Source of the DNA: Scytonema millei VB511283
GTDB taxonomy: Bacteria; Cyanobacteriota; Cyanobacteriia; Cyanobacteriales; Chroococcidiopsidaceae
Length of the DNA stretch: 64,000 nt
Direction of reading: 5' to 3'
Assembly (NCBI RefSeq): GCF_000817735.3
Contig: NZ_JTJC03000008.1
Location: forward strand, 124,001-188,000
Part shown: piece after piece, positions 1 through 7,240 of the stretch
How the letters are laid out: every line of letters starts with the position of its first letter
Numbering within the stretch: the first letter of the stretch is position 1
Position numbers and translations under genes: made by a program
The notes under the pieces: generated by a model
What the model was told of the DNA's origin: nothing
Databases searched by the model: none
What the model saw: the letters and a program-made list of their open reading frames with translations, nothing else

Positions 1-1353
1 CCAGTTTTCAATGTAGTTGAGATCGAGTTTTATTACTTGGTCAAAATCTAAAATATTAGAACGTCCTGAAACTTGCCAAAGACCTGTAACGCCAGGTAAG
101 ACTTCTTGTCGAATAAAATGTTGCTCGGAAAACTTTTCTACATCTCTAATTGGCAAAGGACGGGGACCAACTAAACTCATTTCTCCCAGCAGAACGTTAA
201 ACAGTTGTGGTAGTTCATCTAAGCTGTAACGACGGAGAAATTTGCCAATGCGAGTAATGCGAGGATCGTCTTTTATTTTAAATAAAATTCCATCTTTTGT
301 ATCGTTTAAAGTTTCTAAATCTTTTTGTAATTTTTCCGCATCAGTCTTCATGGTACGAAACTTCCACACTTGAAATGGTTTTCCATGTAGACCTATACGA
401 GTTTGCTTAAAAAATATTGAACCAGGAGAATCTAGTTTGATAGCTATAGCGATCGCTATGTAGATGGGAAAGGTGAAAGTAATAAATAAAGCAGCAGCGA
501 TAAAATCCATGATTCGCTTCAGCCAGAAATCTTTTCCTGTAATTACCGGACAGTCAAAACTCAGACAGGTCATTCCTCCAATCTTTTTAAACTCGATATC
601 TCTATAAATTGGTTTTAACTCCATCGGTAAAATATGCAGTGTTATCCCAGACGCTTGAAACAGCCAGCGTAAAAACATTCTGTTTTTAATTGCATCCCAA
701 GATATAAAGACTTCTGTTACACCTAATTTATTCAACTGTTCTAATGTCTCTCGGCGCGAATATCTATCTAATGCTGTAGGACTTGCCATCCCACGTATAA
801 TGTAACGATTCTCTTCCTTGATAGTCGTAAGGCATTGTTCGTAATTCTCAGGGCTACAAATCACAAAAACTGAATCGCGATCTAGAATTTTCTGTTGATG
901 AAGATGGTCAAAAAAGAAAGTAATGGCTAATCTTCCAGTGCAAACAAACAATATGCTCGCCAATAAAGATAATATCAATGTCGAACGAGTAATATCAAAA
1001 ACTGATTGGGATATCAAGCCAAATAATAGCAGCAATCCATGAGCAAAAACTAGCGTTTTACTAATGCTTAAATATTGAAAATGTTTTTTTCCTAACTGAT
1101 AAGAACCTTGAAGAGCTAGTGCTGCTATTTGAACAGTAACAGCGATTACTATCATCTGCAAAGAATTGCTCTGTGTATAGTCAGAAAAATTCCGAGAAGC
1201 ATAATTTTCAGATATGATCCAAGCAAAAAGTAGAAGAGTATAGTCGGTCGCCACCATTGCAATCAATCGCAGCCACCACGAACCTTTCCTGATCTTGGCA
1301 AATACAGGTTCGCGTAAATCTAGAGAACCTTGATTTAAGAAAGCCGTAGACAT
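1..1353 (-). CDS. Undecaprenyl-phosphate sugar phosphotransferase (polyprenyl glycosylphosphotransferase), 3' end outside window
   Basis: The minus-strand frame is open from an ATG at 1353 to the window edge, giving 451 residues without a stop, so the C-terminus lies beyond base 1. Several hydrophobic segments occupy roughly the first 160 residues. A cytoplasmic region follows, then another hydrophobic segment ([19 protein letters not shown]) that opens the bacterial sugar-transferase domain. Family hallmarks are visible: [31 protein letters not shown] and [12 protein letters not shown]. Enzymes of this WbaP/CpsE-like family move a sugar-1-phosphate onto undecaprenyl phosphate at the inner membrane and start exopolysaccharide or O-antigen repeat synthesis. 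The exact sugar cannot be read from sequence. Product class is secure; the gene name is not. Confidence 0.93.
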   Translation of the reverse strand, partial: MSTAFLNQGSLDLREPVFAKIRKGSWWLRLIAMVATDYTLLLFAWIISENYASRNFSDYTQSNSLQMIVIAVTVQIAALALQGSYQLGKKHFQYLSISKTLVFAHGLLLLFGLISQSVFDITRSTLILSLLASILFVCTGRLAITFFFDHLHQQKILDRDSVFVICSPENYEQCLTTIKEENRYIIRGMASPTALDRYSRRETLEQLNKLGVTEVFISWDAIKNRMFLRWLFQASGITLHILPMELKPIYRDIEFKKIGGMTCLSFDCPVITGKDFWLKRIMDFIAAALFITFTFPIYIAIAIAIKLDSPGSIFFKQTRIGLHGKPFQVWKFRTMKTDAEKLQKDLETLNDTKDGILFKIKDDPRITRIGKFLRRYSLDELPQLFNVLLGEMSLVGPRPLPIRDVEKFSEQHFIRQEVLPGVTGLWQVSGRSNILDFDQVIKLDLNYIENW

Positions 1354-1839
1354 GCTTTTTTGACCTCAAAATTTTCGATAAATGCTGTACTAAGATTTAA
1401 GATTTTACGAAGCTTGGGTAGAGATGCATCCAGTAGATGGGAGAGTATAAATTGTTACAAAGCACGAGCGAATCGATCGCTTGTAGGTGCTTTCAATCAT
1501 TCTCCAACCGATGAGTTTCAAGGTTAAGTAAAATTGCCAACGCCCTTAACTAGCTAACAATTGAAGGTGAGACTTAGAGGTGAGACTTAGACACATATTC
1601 ATTACTTGTTGCTCGGTGCTTGTGGCTCTGTACGCTACTTATAACAGTATGCAAACCGACTGTTAGCGATCGCGTTCAGGAATATGTATGACTTGATGTA
1701 TGAGTTGTATGATTTCTGCTCAAACAATAGAAACAGGATGTACGATCGCACTCATCCGGCAGCATTAGGAAAGCTACCAACCTAACTTTTGGCACGAATG
1801 GTTTAGCATAAAAGCAAGTGGGACTCCAAAGGTTTGTTA
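1354..1839. other. Intergenic region with a 13-bp tandem duplication
   Basis: This is a divergent gap between the sugar transferase (minus) and the acyltransferase (plus). It holds a perfect 13-bp tandem repeat, AGGTGAGACTTAG, at 1565-1577 and 1578-1590. Otherwise I see only AT-rich putative promoter DNA and scattered HIP1-like GCGATCGC sites. A 61-residue minus-strand ORF at 1676-1861 overlaps the next gene's start and resembles no protein I know. Confidence 0.5.
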
Positions 1840-3258
1840 ATGGTTCGCGCCCAACCTTCACTAGAATTTATTCCTCCAGCTTTCAATCCCTTGGTTCTGC
1901 GGGGAACTCAACTGCTGTTACCTATCCTGTTGCGATCGCAAACAGCGATTACTCACATTCAAGCAGAGAACACAGAAGTTTTAGTCGATCTTTATCGCGC
2001 TTTTGGGGCTGGTAAAACTCGTTTTATCATGGCGTTCCGGCATCCCAGCCCTGACGATCCATTTTGTATGGCGTACTTACTGCATCGTCTCGTACCACGG
2101 GTAGCACGCCAACAGCAAATATCGCTACCACATCCAATTCACGCACATTTTCTTTACGATCGCGGTATTCCCTTGTGGGCGGGAGCGCATGTCAGTTGGT
2201 TGTTTTCCAACTTGGGTGGCATTCCCATTCATCGAGGCAAAGTCGATCGGCTAGGGTTGCGAACAGCGCGAAATCTGTTAATCAACGGCAGCTTTCCTAT
2301 GGCAGTAGCTCCAGAAGGAGCCACTAACGGACACGGTGAAATAGTTAGTCCTTTGGAACCTGGCATTGCTCAGTTAGGATTTTGGGGCGTTGAAGATTTG
2401 CTGAATGCCGGACGCGCCGAACAAGTTTTCATCGTACCAATTGGAATTAGGTATTCCTACGTTCAACCTGTTTGGCAACCTTTAGAAAAGCTATTGAGCA
2501 AATTGGAAGCAGATAGTGGTTTGAAGCAAGAGGGGGAAAAAGAAAAAATTGCCTCAACAGATGAAGCCTTGCTCTACCAACGTCTTTATCGATTGGGCGA
2601 ACACCTGCTGTCCTTGATGGAAGAATTTTATACTCGGTTTTACCGTCAAACATTACCAATTTCAGTTAATGCAATTGCTGCCGATGCAGTGACAGCAGAA
2701 AATACTTCAGGATTAAAACGACCTAATTCCGAACGGGACTTTGCAGCGCGATTGCAAGCACTCATGGATGCGGCATTGCAAGTAGCAGAACAGTATTTCC
2801 ACTTCCAACCTCAAGGTAGTGCGATCGAACGCTGTCGTCGTTTGGAACAAGCGGGCTGGGATTGGATTTATCGAGAAGATATTAAGCAAATAGAAGCCCT
2901 GTCTCCTGTAGAGCGAGGATTAGCCGATCGCATTGCCCAGGAAGCTAGCCTGAGCATGTGGCATATGCGACTTGTTGAAAATTTTGTTGCCGTCACGGGC
3001 AAGTACGTTCGGGAGAAACCGACGATGGAGCGGTTTGCTGAAACAACTTTGTTGCTGTGGGAAACAATTGCCCGAATAAAAGGTAGCAGTACCGTGCGCC
3101 GTCCTCGACTGGGCAAGCAATCAGTCCAAATGACGGTAGGCGAACCAATTTCAGTTTCAGATCGCTGGCAAATATATCAAGCCAGTCGTCGCAGCGCCAA
3201 GCAAGCTATTACAGATCTGACAAGAGATCTGCAAACTGCTTTAGAACAAACGATCTAA
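1840..3258 (+). CDS. PlsC-type phospholipid/glycerol acyltransferase
   Basis: A 472-residue protein from the ATG at 1840; an in-frame TTG at 1834 is possible, but AAAGG at about 1828-1832 is well spaced from the ATG. The acyltransferase blocks are present: the catalytic HX4D motif as HPSPDD (about H68 and D73), the glycerol-phosphate binding block GGIPIHRG near 126-133, and APEGATNG near 157-164. Such enzymes acylate lysophosphatidate or a related acceptor at the cytoplasmic membrane. The protein is longer than typical PlsC (about 240 residues): the C-terminal half has no motif I recognise. The substrate is therefore uncertain and the name plsC is not assigned. Confidence 0.85.
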   Translation: MVRAQPSLEFIPPAFNPLVLRGTQLLLPILLRSQTAITHIQAENTEVLVDLYRAFGAGKTRFIMAFRHPSPDDPFCMAYLLHRLVPRVARQQQISLPHPIHAHFLYDRGIPLWAGAHVSWLFSNLGGIPIHRGKVDRLGLRTARNLLINGSFPMAVAPEGATNGHGEIVSPLEPGIAQLGFWGVEDLLNAGRAEQVFIVPIGIRYSYVQPVWQPLEKLLSKLEADSGLKQEGEKEKIASTDEALLYQRLYRLGEHLLSLMEEFYTRFYRQTLPISVNAIAADAVTAENTSGLKRPNSERDFAARLQALMDAALQVAEQYFHFQPQGSAIERCRRLEQAGWDWIYREDIKQIEALSPVERGLADRIAQEASLSMWHMRLVENFVAVTGKYVREKPTMERFAETTLLLWETIARIKGSSTVRRPRLGKQSVQMTVGEPISVSDRWQIYQASRRSAKQAITDLTRDLQTALEQTI

Positions 3259-3383
3259 CCTGCCGCTTAAATTTCCTCAAGGCGATCGCTCCTTCAATTT
3301 TTACTTTTTATGTCAACCCAAGTTATCTCTGAAAAATCTCGATAATTTAAAGATAGATCTCTTCTAAAGTCAACGAGGAGGAG

Positions 3384-3563
3384 ATGGCACGAGACTCGCA
3401 TTCTAATTTTAGGAATTCTAATTTTTGGGAGAAATATGTCCGAGCAACTCTAAGCCCGGTCATGCAAAATCCTAGACTGACACCAAAAATTTTATTTCTT
3501 TTGGCTGTAGTACCGTTTACCGTTGTTATCCTCGTGTGGGTGTTGACTCTGCTTGAGCAATAG
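3384..3563 (+). CDS. Small single-pass membrane protein (59 aa), unrecognised
   Basis: The ATG at 3384 is preceded by a very strong ribosome binding site (GAGGAGGAG). The 59-residue frame begins MARDSHSNFRNSNFWEKYV and ends with one hydrophobic helix (about residues 33-56, ILFLLAVVPFTVVILVWVL) and LLEQ. N-terminus basic and polar, C-terminus membrane-embedded. I do not recognise a family. It precedes another tiny hydrophobic ORF by 38 bases, so the two may be co-translated. Reality is supported mainly by the Shine-Dalgarno sequence and the coherent membrane topology. Confidence 0.6.
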   Translation: MARDSHSNFRNSNFWEKYVRATLSPVMQNPRLTPKILFLLAVVPFTVVILVWVLTLLEQ

Positions 3564-3601
3564 AATCAGGGAAATTACGAGCTTGGTTGGAGGCGATCGC
3601 C

Positions 3602-3709
3602 ATGATGGGATTGGGACTATTTTGGTTTTTTGTGTTCTGCTTTATTATTTTGATGGGCTTAGCTCTTTTAGCAGAAGTATTATTCTATAACGAAGAGCAG
3701 CACTTTTGA
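3602..3709 (+). CDS. Tiny hydrophobic peptide (35 aa), unrecognised
   Basis: An ATG at 3602 lies 8 bases after GGAGG (3589-3593). The 35-residue product is almost entirely one transmembrane helix (LGLFWFFVFCFIILMGLALL) ending in an acidic/aromatic tail, FYNEEQHF. It resembles in size and shape the small single-helix subunits of cyanobacterial membrane complexes, but I cannot match it to one. It sits 38 bases downstream of the 59-residue membrane ORF. Confidence 0.45.
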   Translation: MMGLGLFWFFVFCFIILMGLALLAEVLFYNEEQHF

Positions 3710-3750
3710 TCGCAAGTCTAGGCGTTATTCTCCCTGTTTAAAACAGGGGT

Positions 3751-4206
3751 TTAAAACCTTTGACCAACAACAGAGAAGCTGCGGAAATTTCTTTGACTGC
3801 CTGTAGAAAACGGTGTTGCAAAGATCGCTTCTACTTGTGGAATTAATTCCTCCCACTCAATCGGCTTATGAACTATCCCACTCACTAATTTCTGACATTC
3901 AGCCGAAATAGAATCGCGACGACTAGGTGCAACTAGAATAACTGGTATGCGATCGCTGCGAGGATTTTGACGCATATGGCGCACAATTTCCATGCCATCG
4001 ATTCCTGGCATCATTAGATCGAGTAACACTAGGTCAGGCTTTGCTCGTTCTATCTGGGCGATCGCTGCTGCTCCCGAGTTTGCAAGCATCACTTCATAGC
4101 CTTCAGTCTCCAGAATAACCTGGAGTAACAAGGCGTGGTCGTAAACGTCATCGCAGACCAGAATCCTTTTAGTACCGTTCTTTCCAAAACGAGTAGATAA
4201 GTCCAT
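3751..4206 (-). CDS. Single-domain response regulator (receiver) protein
   Basis: A CheY-like receiver with short extensions, 151 residues. The acidic pair is D19-D20 (LVCDDVYD), the predicted phospho-acceptor is D63 in LVLLDLMMPGIDG, and the conserved lysine appears in HKPIEW. The switch threonine normally found after beta-4 seems to be replaced: the segment reads VILVAPS where most receivers have a T/S before A. There is no output domain, so it would act through a partner protein or as a phosphate sink. It is clearly paralogous to the receiver protein at 43142-43657 (shared GYEV, AIAxIE, PDLVLLDxMMP blocks). No histidine kinase is adjacent. Confidence 0.88.
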   Translation of the reverse strand: MDLSTRFGKNGTKRILVCDDVYDHALLLQVILETEGYEVMLANSGAAAIAQIERAKPDLVLLDLMMPGIDGMEIVRHMRQNPRSDRIPVILVAPSRRDSISAECQKLVSGIVHKPIEWEELIPQVEAIFATPFSTGSQRNFRSFSVVGQRF

Positions 4207-4395
4207 CAGATGAAAATCTAGATAAATTTAATTTGTTAAAAACAGGCTTTGTTAAAACTACAGTCTTTGATATTTAAATTCCGCTACGATTCAATAGTTA
4301 TAATTACTTACCAACAAAACTTAATATACCTCTTGCCCCAGAGCGATCGGTGTATAAATTAAGATTTTTTTAATAGTAGAGCGATACAGCACTGT

Positions 4396-4428
4396 ACAAA
4401 AAAAATAAGTTCGCAGGTGCGAACTTAT
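4396..4428 (-). terminator. Intrinsic terminator of the 4485-5132 gene
   Basis: A perfect 10-bp inverted repeat, ATAAGTTCGC-AGGT-GCGAACTTAT, spans 4405-4428. Read on the minus strand it is followed directly by a run of eight T (complement of the A run starting near 4398). It lies about 60 bases after the stop of the minus-strand membrane protein, the expected place for a Rho-independent terminator. Confidence 0.8.
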
Positions 4429-4484
4429 CAACCCTCACTCATCTGACTTTTTTAATTCTTTGCTCCCAGGGGGGGCTGTTTTTC

Positions 4485-5132
4485 CTATCTCAAATTAGAC
4501 TCTACATAAGTTTTCCGAGGGCTACGCGCTCCAACAACAGCACCAATCAGCGAGGCGATTAAACCCAGTAACGAACCAAATACGAACCACCACAAGCTTC
4601 TAGCAGTGGCATTAGCAATGTCACGAGCTTGTTCTGCACTGATATTAGGTAGGTTTTGCGGATTAATACCTTGAACTTGGTTAGATATGACTCCAGCCGC
4701 ATTGGAAGCAGCTGAAGCTGCCAAACCAAAAGCTCCCGTCACTCCAGATGTTACTAGCCAAGAGCTAAGAGCTAAAGTAGTCGCCCAAAGAATTGCACCG
4801 TTAAGTAGAGCTGTACTGCGATTCATTGGTCCACAGCCACGAGCTGTCACCCAACCGCCAATTAACAAAGAAATTAACAAACCAATAGCCGACCAAATTC
4901 CCACGTTACCAGCGACATCAGCAGCATTTGTTCTTGGTGCGCCAGAACCCGCAATGCTTGTTGCGCCAATCGCTGCAAATAAAGCACTTAAAATTAACTG
5001 AGTTGCTATTGCAATTACGATACCTGAAATAATTGGACCCCAGCGAATGCGATCGTGGTAATCGACAACGGGAGTGTTGGTAACGGTGCGTTCAGAAACA
5101 GCATCGTTAGGTGGTCTATTGACGTATGCCAT
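4485..5132 (-). CDS. Four-helix membrane protein of unknown function
   Basis: A 215-residue protein with an N-terminal cytosolic stretch (MAYVNRPPNDAVSERTV) and about four hydrophobic helices: near residues 33-58, 78-97, 107-127 and 181-202. The loop between helices 3 and 4 is rich in Ala/Asn. The WGPIISGIVIAIA start of helix 1 and a glycine-rich GGWVTARG segment recall small cyanobacterial stress-type membrane proteins, but I do not recognise a named family. It has its own terminator and no close neighbours, so it is probably monocistronic. Confidence 0.7.
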   Translation of the reverse strand: MAYVNRPPNDAVSERTVTNTPVVDYHDRIRWGPIISGIVIAIATQLILSALFAAIGATSIAGSGAPRTNAADVAGNVGIWSAIGLLISLLIGGWVTARGCGPMNRSTALLNGAILWATTLALSSWLVTSGVTGAFGLAASAASNAAGVISNQVQGINPQNLPNISAEQARDIANATARSLWWFVFGSLLGLIASLIGAVVGARSPRKTYVESNLR

Positions 5133-5371
5133 ACCCTAATTTACTTCCTCAATCCCTTAGAACTTAAATGCCTATTTCTTGTTGTGTGAGAGGGATGTAT
5201 TATTAAATTTAAATTGAAGCTTACAACTTTGTTATCTATCAGTAGAAATATCTCAATAGAAGTATTTAGTTTTTCTATCTCCTCAAGATATTTCGATCGG
5301 GAAAAAATCTTGTCATCAAAGTTTTCTTATAGATTGCACAGCGCATTTGGAATTGAAAAAACTCAGTATGG

Positions 5372-5468
5372 GTAGGGTGTGTTACGCGCCTTGCGTCACG
5401 CACAAAAACCTATTAGATTGACCCATTCAGCCAGTGATGCGTTACGCGATCGTGCTAACGCATCCTAC
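5372..5468. repeat. MITE-like palindromic element, GTAGGGTGTGTTA type
   Basis: The ends are imperfect inverted repeats: GTAGGGTGTGTTA at 5372-5384 and TAACGCATCCTAC at 5456-5468 (11 of 13 match after inversion), enclosing GTTACGCG-rich internal sequence. No coding potential. It resembles the non-autonomous GGTGCGTTACGC elements common in cyanobacterial gaps. Confidence 0.6.
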
Positions 5469-5651
5469 GTAAATTTCAAAAACTAAATCTGAGTCCTATA
5501 TCTTGAGTCAGTCAATAAATCCCCTCCAGTCTACGGAGACACGTAAAGTTTGATTCCCCACTTCAGTACGTATTTTGATTGATACGGTAGCAGTTACTAC
5601 TTCTATCGCTGGCAGGATGGCTGACCCGAATTAGTGCATCATGATGAACGA

Positions 5652-5756
5652 GATATAGCAGTTACGTTGTTGAAACAATCTGTTTGTAAATAGTCTTACA
5701 AACATGGCTCGAACAAGAATTTTTCCAACAGCGCGAATTTACAAAACTGCTATATC
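5652..5756. repeat. MITE-like element with 12-bp terminal inverted repeats
   Basis: GATATAGCAGTT at 5652-5663 is exactly inverted as AACTGCTATATC at 5745-5756. The 105-bp interval has no ORF. The rest of the 5133-5797 gap holds no gene that I can see; this element lies about 40 bases upstream of the next start and may carry its promoter. Confidence 0.6.
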
Positions 5757-5797
5757 CCTCGGCACAGTCTAGCTAGATCGGGAGAAACAGAAAGTCT

Positions 5798-6277
5798 ATG
5801 GAAAAAATCTACCCGCGCCGGAAGTGGACGCAGATAATGGCACTAATATTATCGGCATTGCTGACACTTCCACTTCTTAACGCCTGTGGTGGCAATCGGA
5901 ACACGTCTGCACCTCCGCCTCCTGTTGCAGATAATGTTGGTAGAACGCAAACTTATCCTTCAAACCAGCCTCAAGCAAGAAAGGGGCTGTCTACGGGACA
6001 AAAAATTGCGATTTTGGGTGGAGCGGCTGCACTCTACTACATCTACAATCAGCATAAAAATAGGAAAGGACAAGGACCCCAAGGACAATACTACCTCTCC
6101 AAAAACGGGCGGATTTATTATCGCGATGCTCAAGGTCGTCCTCATTGGGTCACGCCGCCACCAGAGGGAATTCGAGTTCCAGAATCGGAAGCGCGGCAGT
6201 ACCGAGATTTCCAAGGATACAACAACAGATCGACAGGTCGCGACTTGACCGACTTGCAGCCAGCGCCAGCATTGTGA
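5798..6277 (+). CDS. Putative lipoprotein with glycine-rich hydrophobic segment, unknown function
   Basis: A 159-residue protein. The N-terminus is a lipoprotein-type signal: basic residues (YPRRKW), a hydrophobic core (ALILSALLTLPLL) and a plausible lipobox LNAC with the lipidated Cys at about position 30. A proline-rich linker follows, then GQKIAILGGAAALYYIY (possibly membrane-inserting or amyloid-like) and a C-terminal part rich in Tyr, Arg and Gln (YYLSKNGRIYYRDAQGRPHW). Family unknown. The next gene begins 57 bases downstream on the same strand and is also a Gly/Gln/Tyr-rich unknown, so the two may form an operon. Confidence 0.65.
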   Translation: MEKIYPRRKWTQIMALILSALLTLPLLNACGGNRNTSAPPPPVADNVGRTQTYPSNQPQARKGLSTGQKIAILGGAAALYYIYNQHKNRKGQGPQGQYYLSKNGRIYYRDAQGRPHWVTPPPEGIRVPESEARQYRDFQGYNNRSTGRDLTDLQPAPAL

Positions 6278-6334
6278 CACTCGCGGCAGCAAAGATATAG
6301 AACAGCAAGTGAAATAAAACAGTAGGAAGGAAAA

Positions 6335-6982
6335 ATGAACTTTTTACAAAACATGTTTGGCGGTCAGGATGGAGAGCGAGACTACAGAGACTTTGTGAAT
6401 CGATACGAACAAGGTTTACCGCACGAAGGCTATTCAGACGACGAAGTTTATAACCGATATCAACAAGTATCCAGACACGTACCCCCTGATATTTATCAAG
6501 AGTCCGCACAAGAAGCCTTTAGCCGCATGTCTCCACAAGAGCGGATGCAGTTTGGTCAATATCTTCAGCAGCAGGCGCGGGGGCAAAACTACGATTTTCC
6601 CGACCTCAACCAAGATGGCATAGACGATCGCCTCCAAGACCCCAACTATCTCGCCCGCGCCACGGGTAATATTCATCAGCAACAACCAGACCTACTCGGT
6701 CAGCTAATGGGTGGTGCTTCGGGAGCTATGATGGGTGGTCAAAGAGGTGGTAACTTATTTAGCAATCCCTTAGCAAAAGCAGCGATGGCTGGGATTGCAG
6801 CTATTGCTGCCAAGAAGATGATGGGTGGTGGTAGATCGGCAGATTACGGGCAGTACGGCAATGTCCGCCCTGCTAGTGAAGACCCCTACGGCGACCCTGC
6901 CGATTACGGGCAGTACGGCAATATCCGTCCCGCCAGCGAAGACCCCTACGGCGACCCTGCCGATCGCCGAGGTCTGTGGTAA
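6335..6982 (+). CDS. Gln/Gly/Tyr-rich protein with C-terminal 20-residue tandem repeat
   Basis: The start at 6335 follows an AGGAAGGA ribosome binding site. The 215-residue protein has an acidic helical N-terminal half (FVNRYEQGLPHEGYSDDEVYNRYQQV, broken here only as description of composition), a Ca-loop-like DLNQDGIDDRL near residue 89, a Gly/Met-rich hydrophobic middle (GGASGAMMGG) and two copies of a 20-residue unit beginning DYGQYGN and ending DPYGDPA. The DNA units are 60 bp each (6842-6901 and 6902-6961) and differ at a few mainly synonymous positions. No family recognised. It shares orientation and proximity with the lipoprotein upstream. Confidence 0.65.
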   Translation: MNFLQNMFGGQDGERDYRDFVNRYEQGLPHEGYSDDEVYNRYQQVSRHVPPDIYQESAQEAFSRMSPQERMQFGQYLQQQARGQNYDFPDLNQDGIDDRLQDPNYLARATGNIHQQQPDLLGQLMGGASGAMMGGQRGGNLFSNPLAKAAMAGIAAIAAKKMMGGGRSADYGQYGNVRPASEDPYGDPADYGQYGNIRPASEDPYGDPADRRGLW

Positions 6983-7014
6983 CATATCATGTCCGTTCAA
7001 ATAGCCACATCATC

Positions 7015-7080
7015 GTAGGGGCGGGTTTTCACAGAGATTTTCATACATAGTACGAAATATCTCAACAAACCCGCCCTTAC
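7015..7080. repeat. MITE-like element, GTAGGGGCGGGTTT family, copy 1
   Basis: A 66-bp element beginning GTAGGGGCGGGTTTT and ending AACCCGCCCTTAC. Its termini are inverted repeats. Related copies lie at 44556-44623 and 47542-47605, and a half copy begins near 50938. The interior differs between copies while the ends are kept. Confidence 0.75.
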
Positions 7081-7240
7081 AGAATTTACGGTCAATTAAC
7101 CGGATATGAGATAACAAGCCAAATTTTAGATAATCGAGTAGATGGCGATCGCTTCTTCAGTTGTTGCTGAGGGCGATCGCATCATATTTTCTCCCTTTTG
7201 TATTGTTAAAGCCGCTATACATGACGTATTTTTCTCCAAA

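Noticed and set aside
1676-1861. 61-codon minus-strand ORF upstream of the acyltransferase
   Set aside because: It overlaps the acyltransferase start and has no recognised motif; likely spurious.
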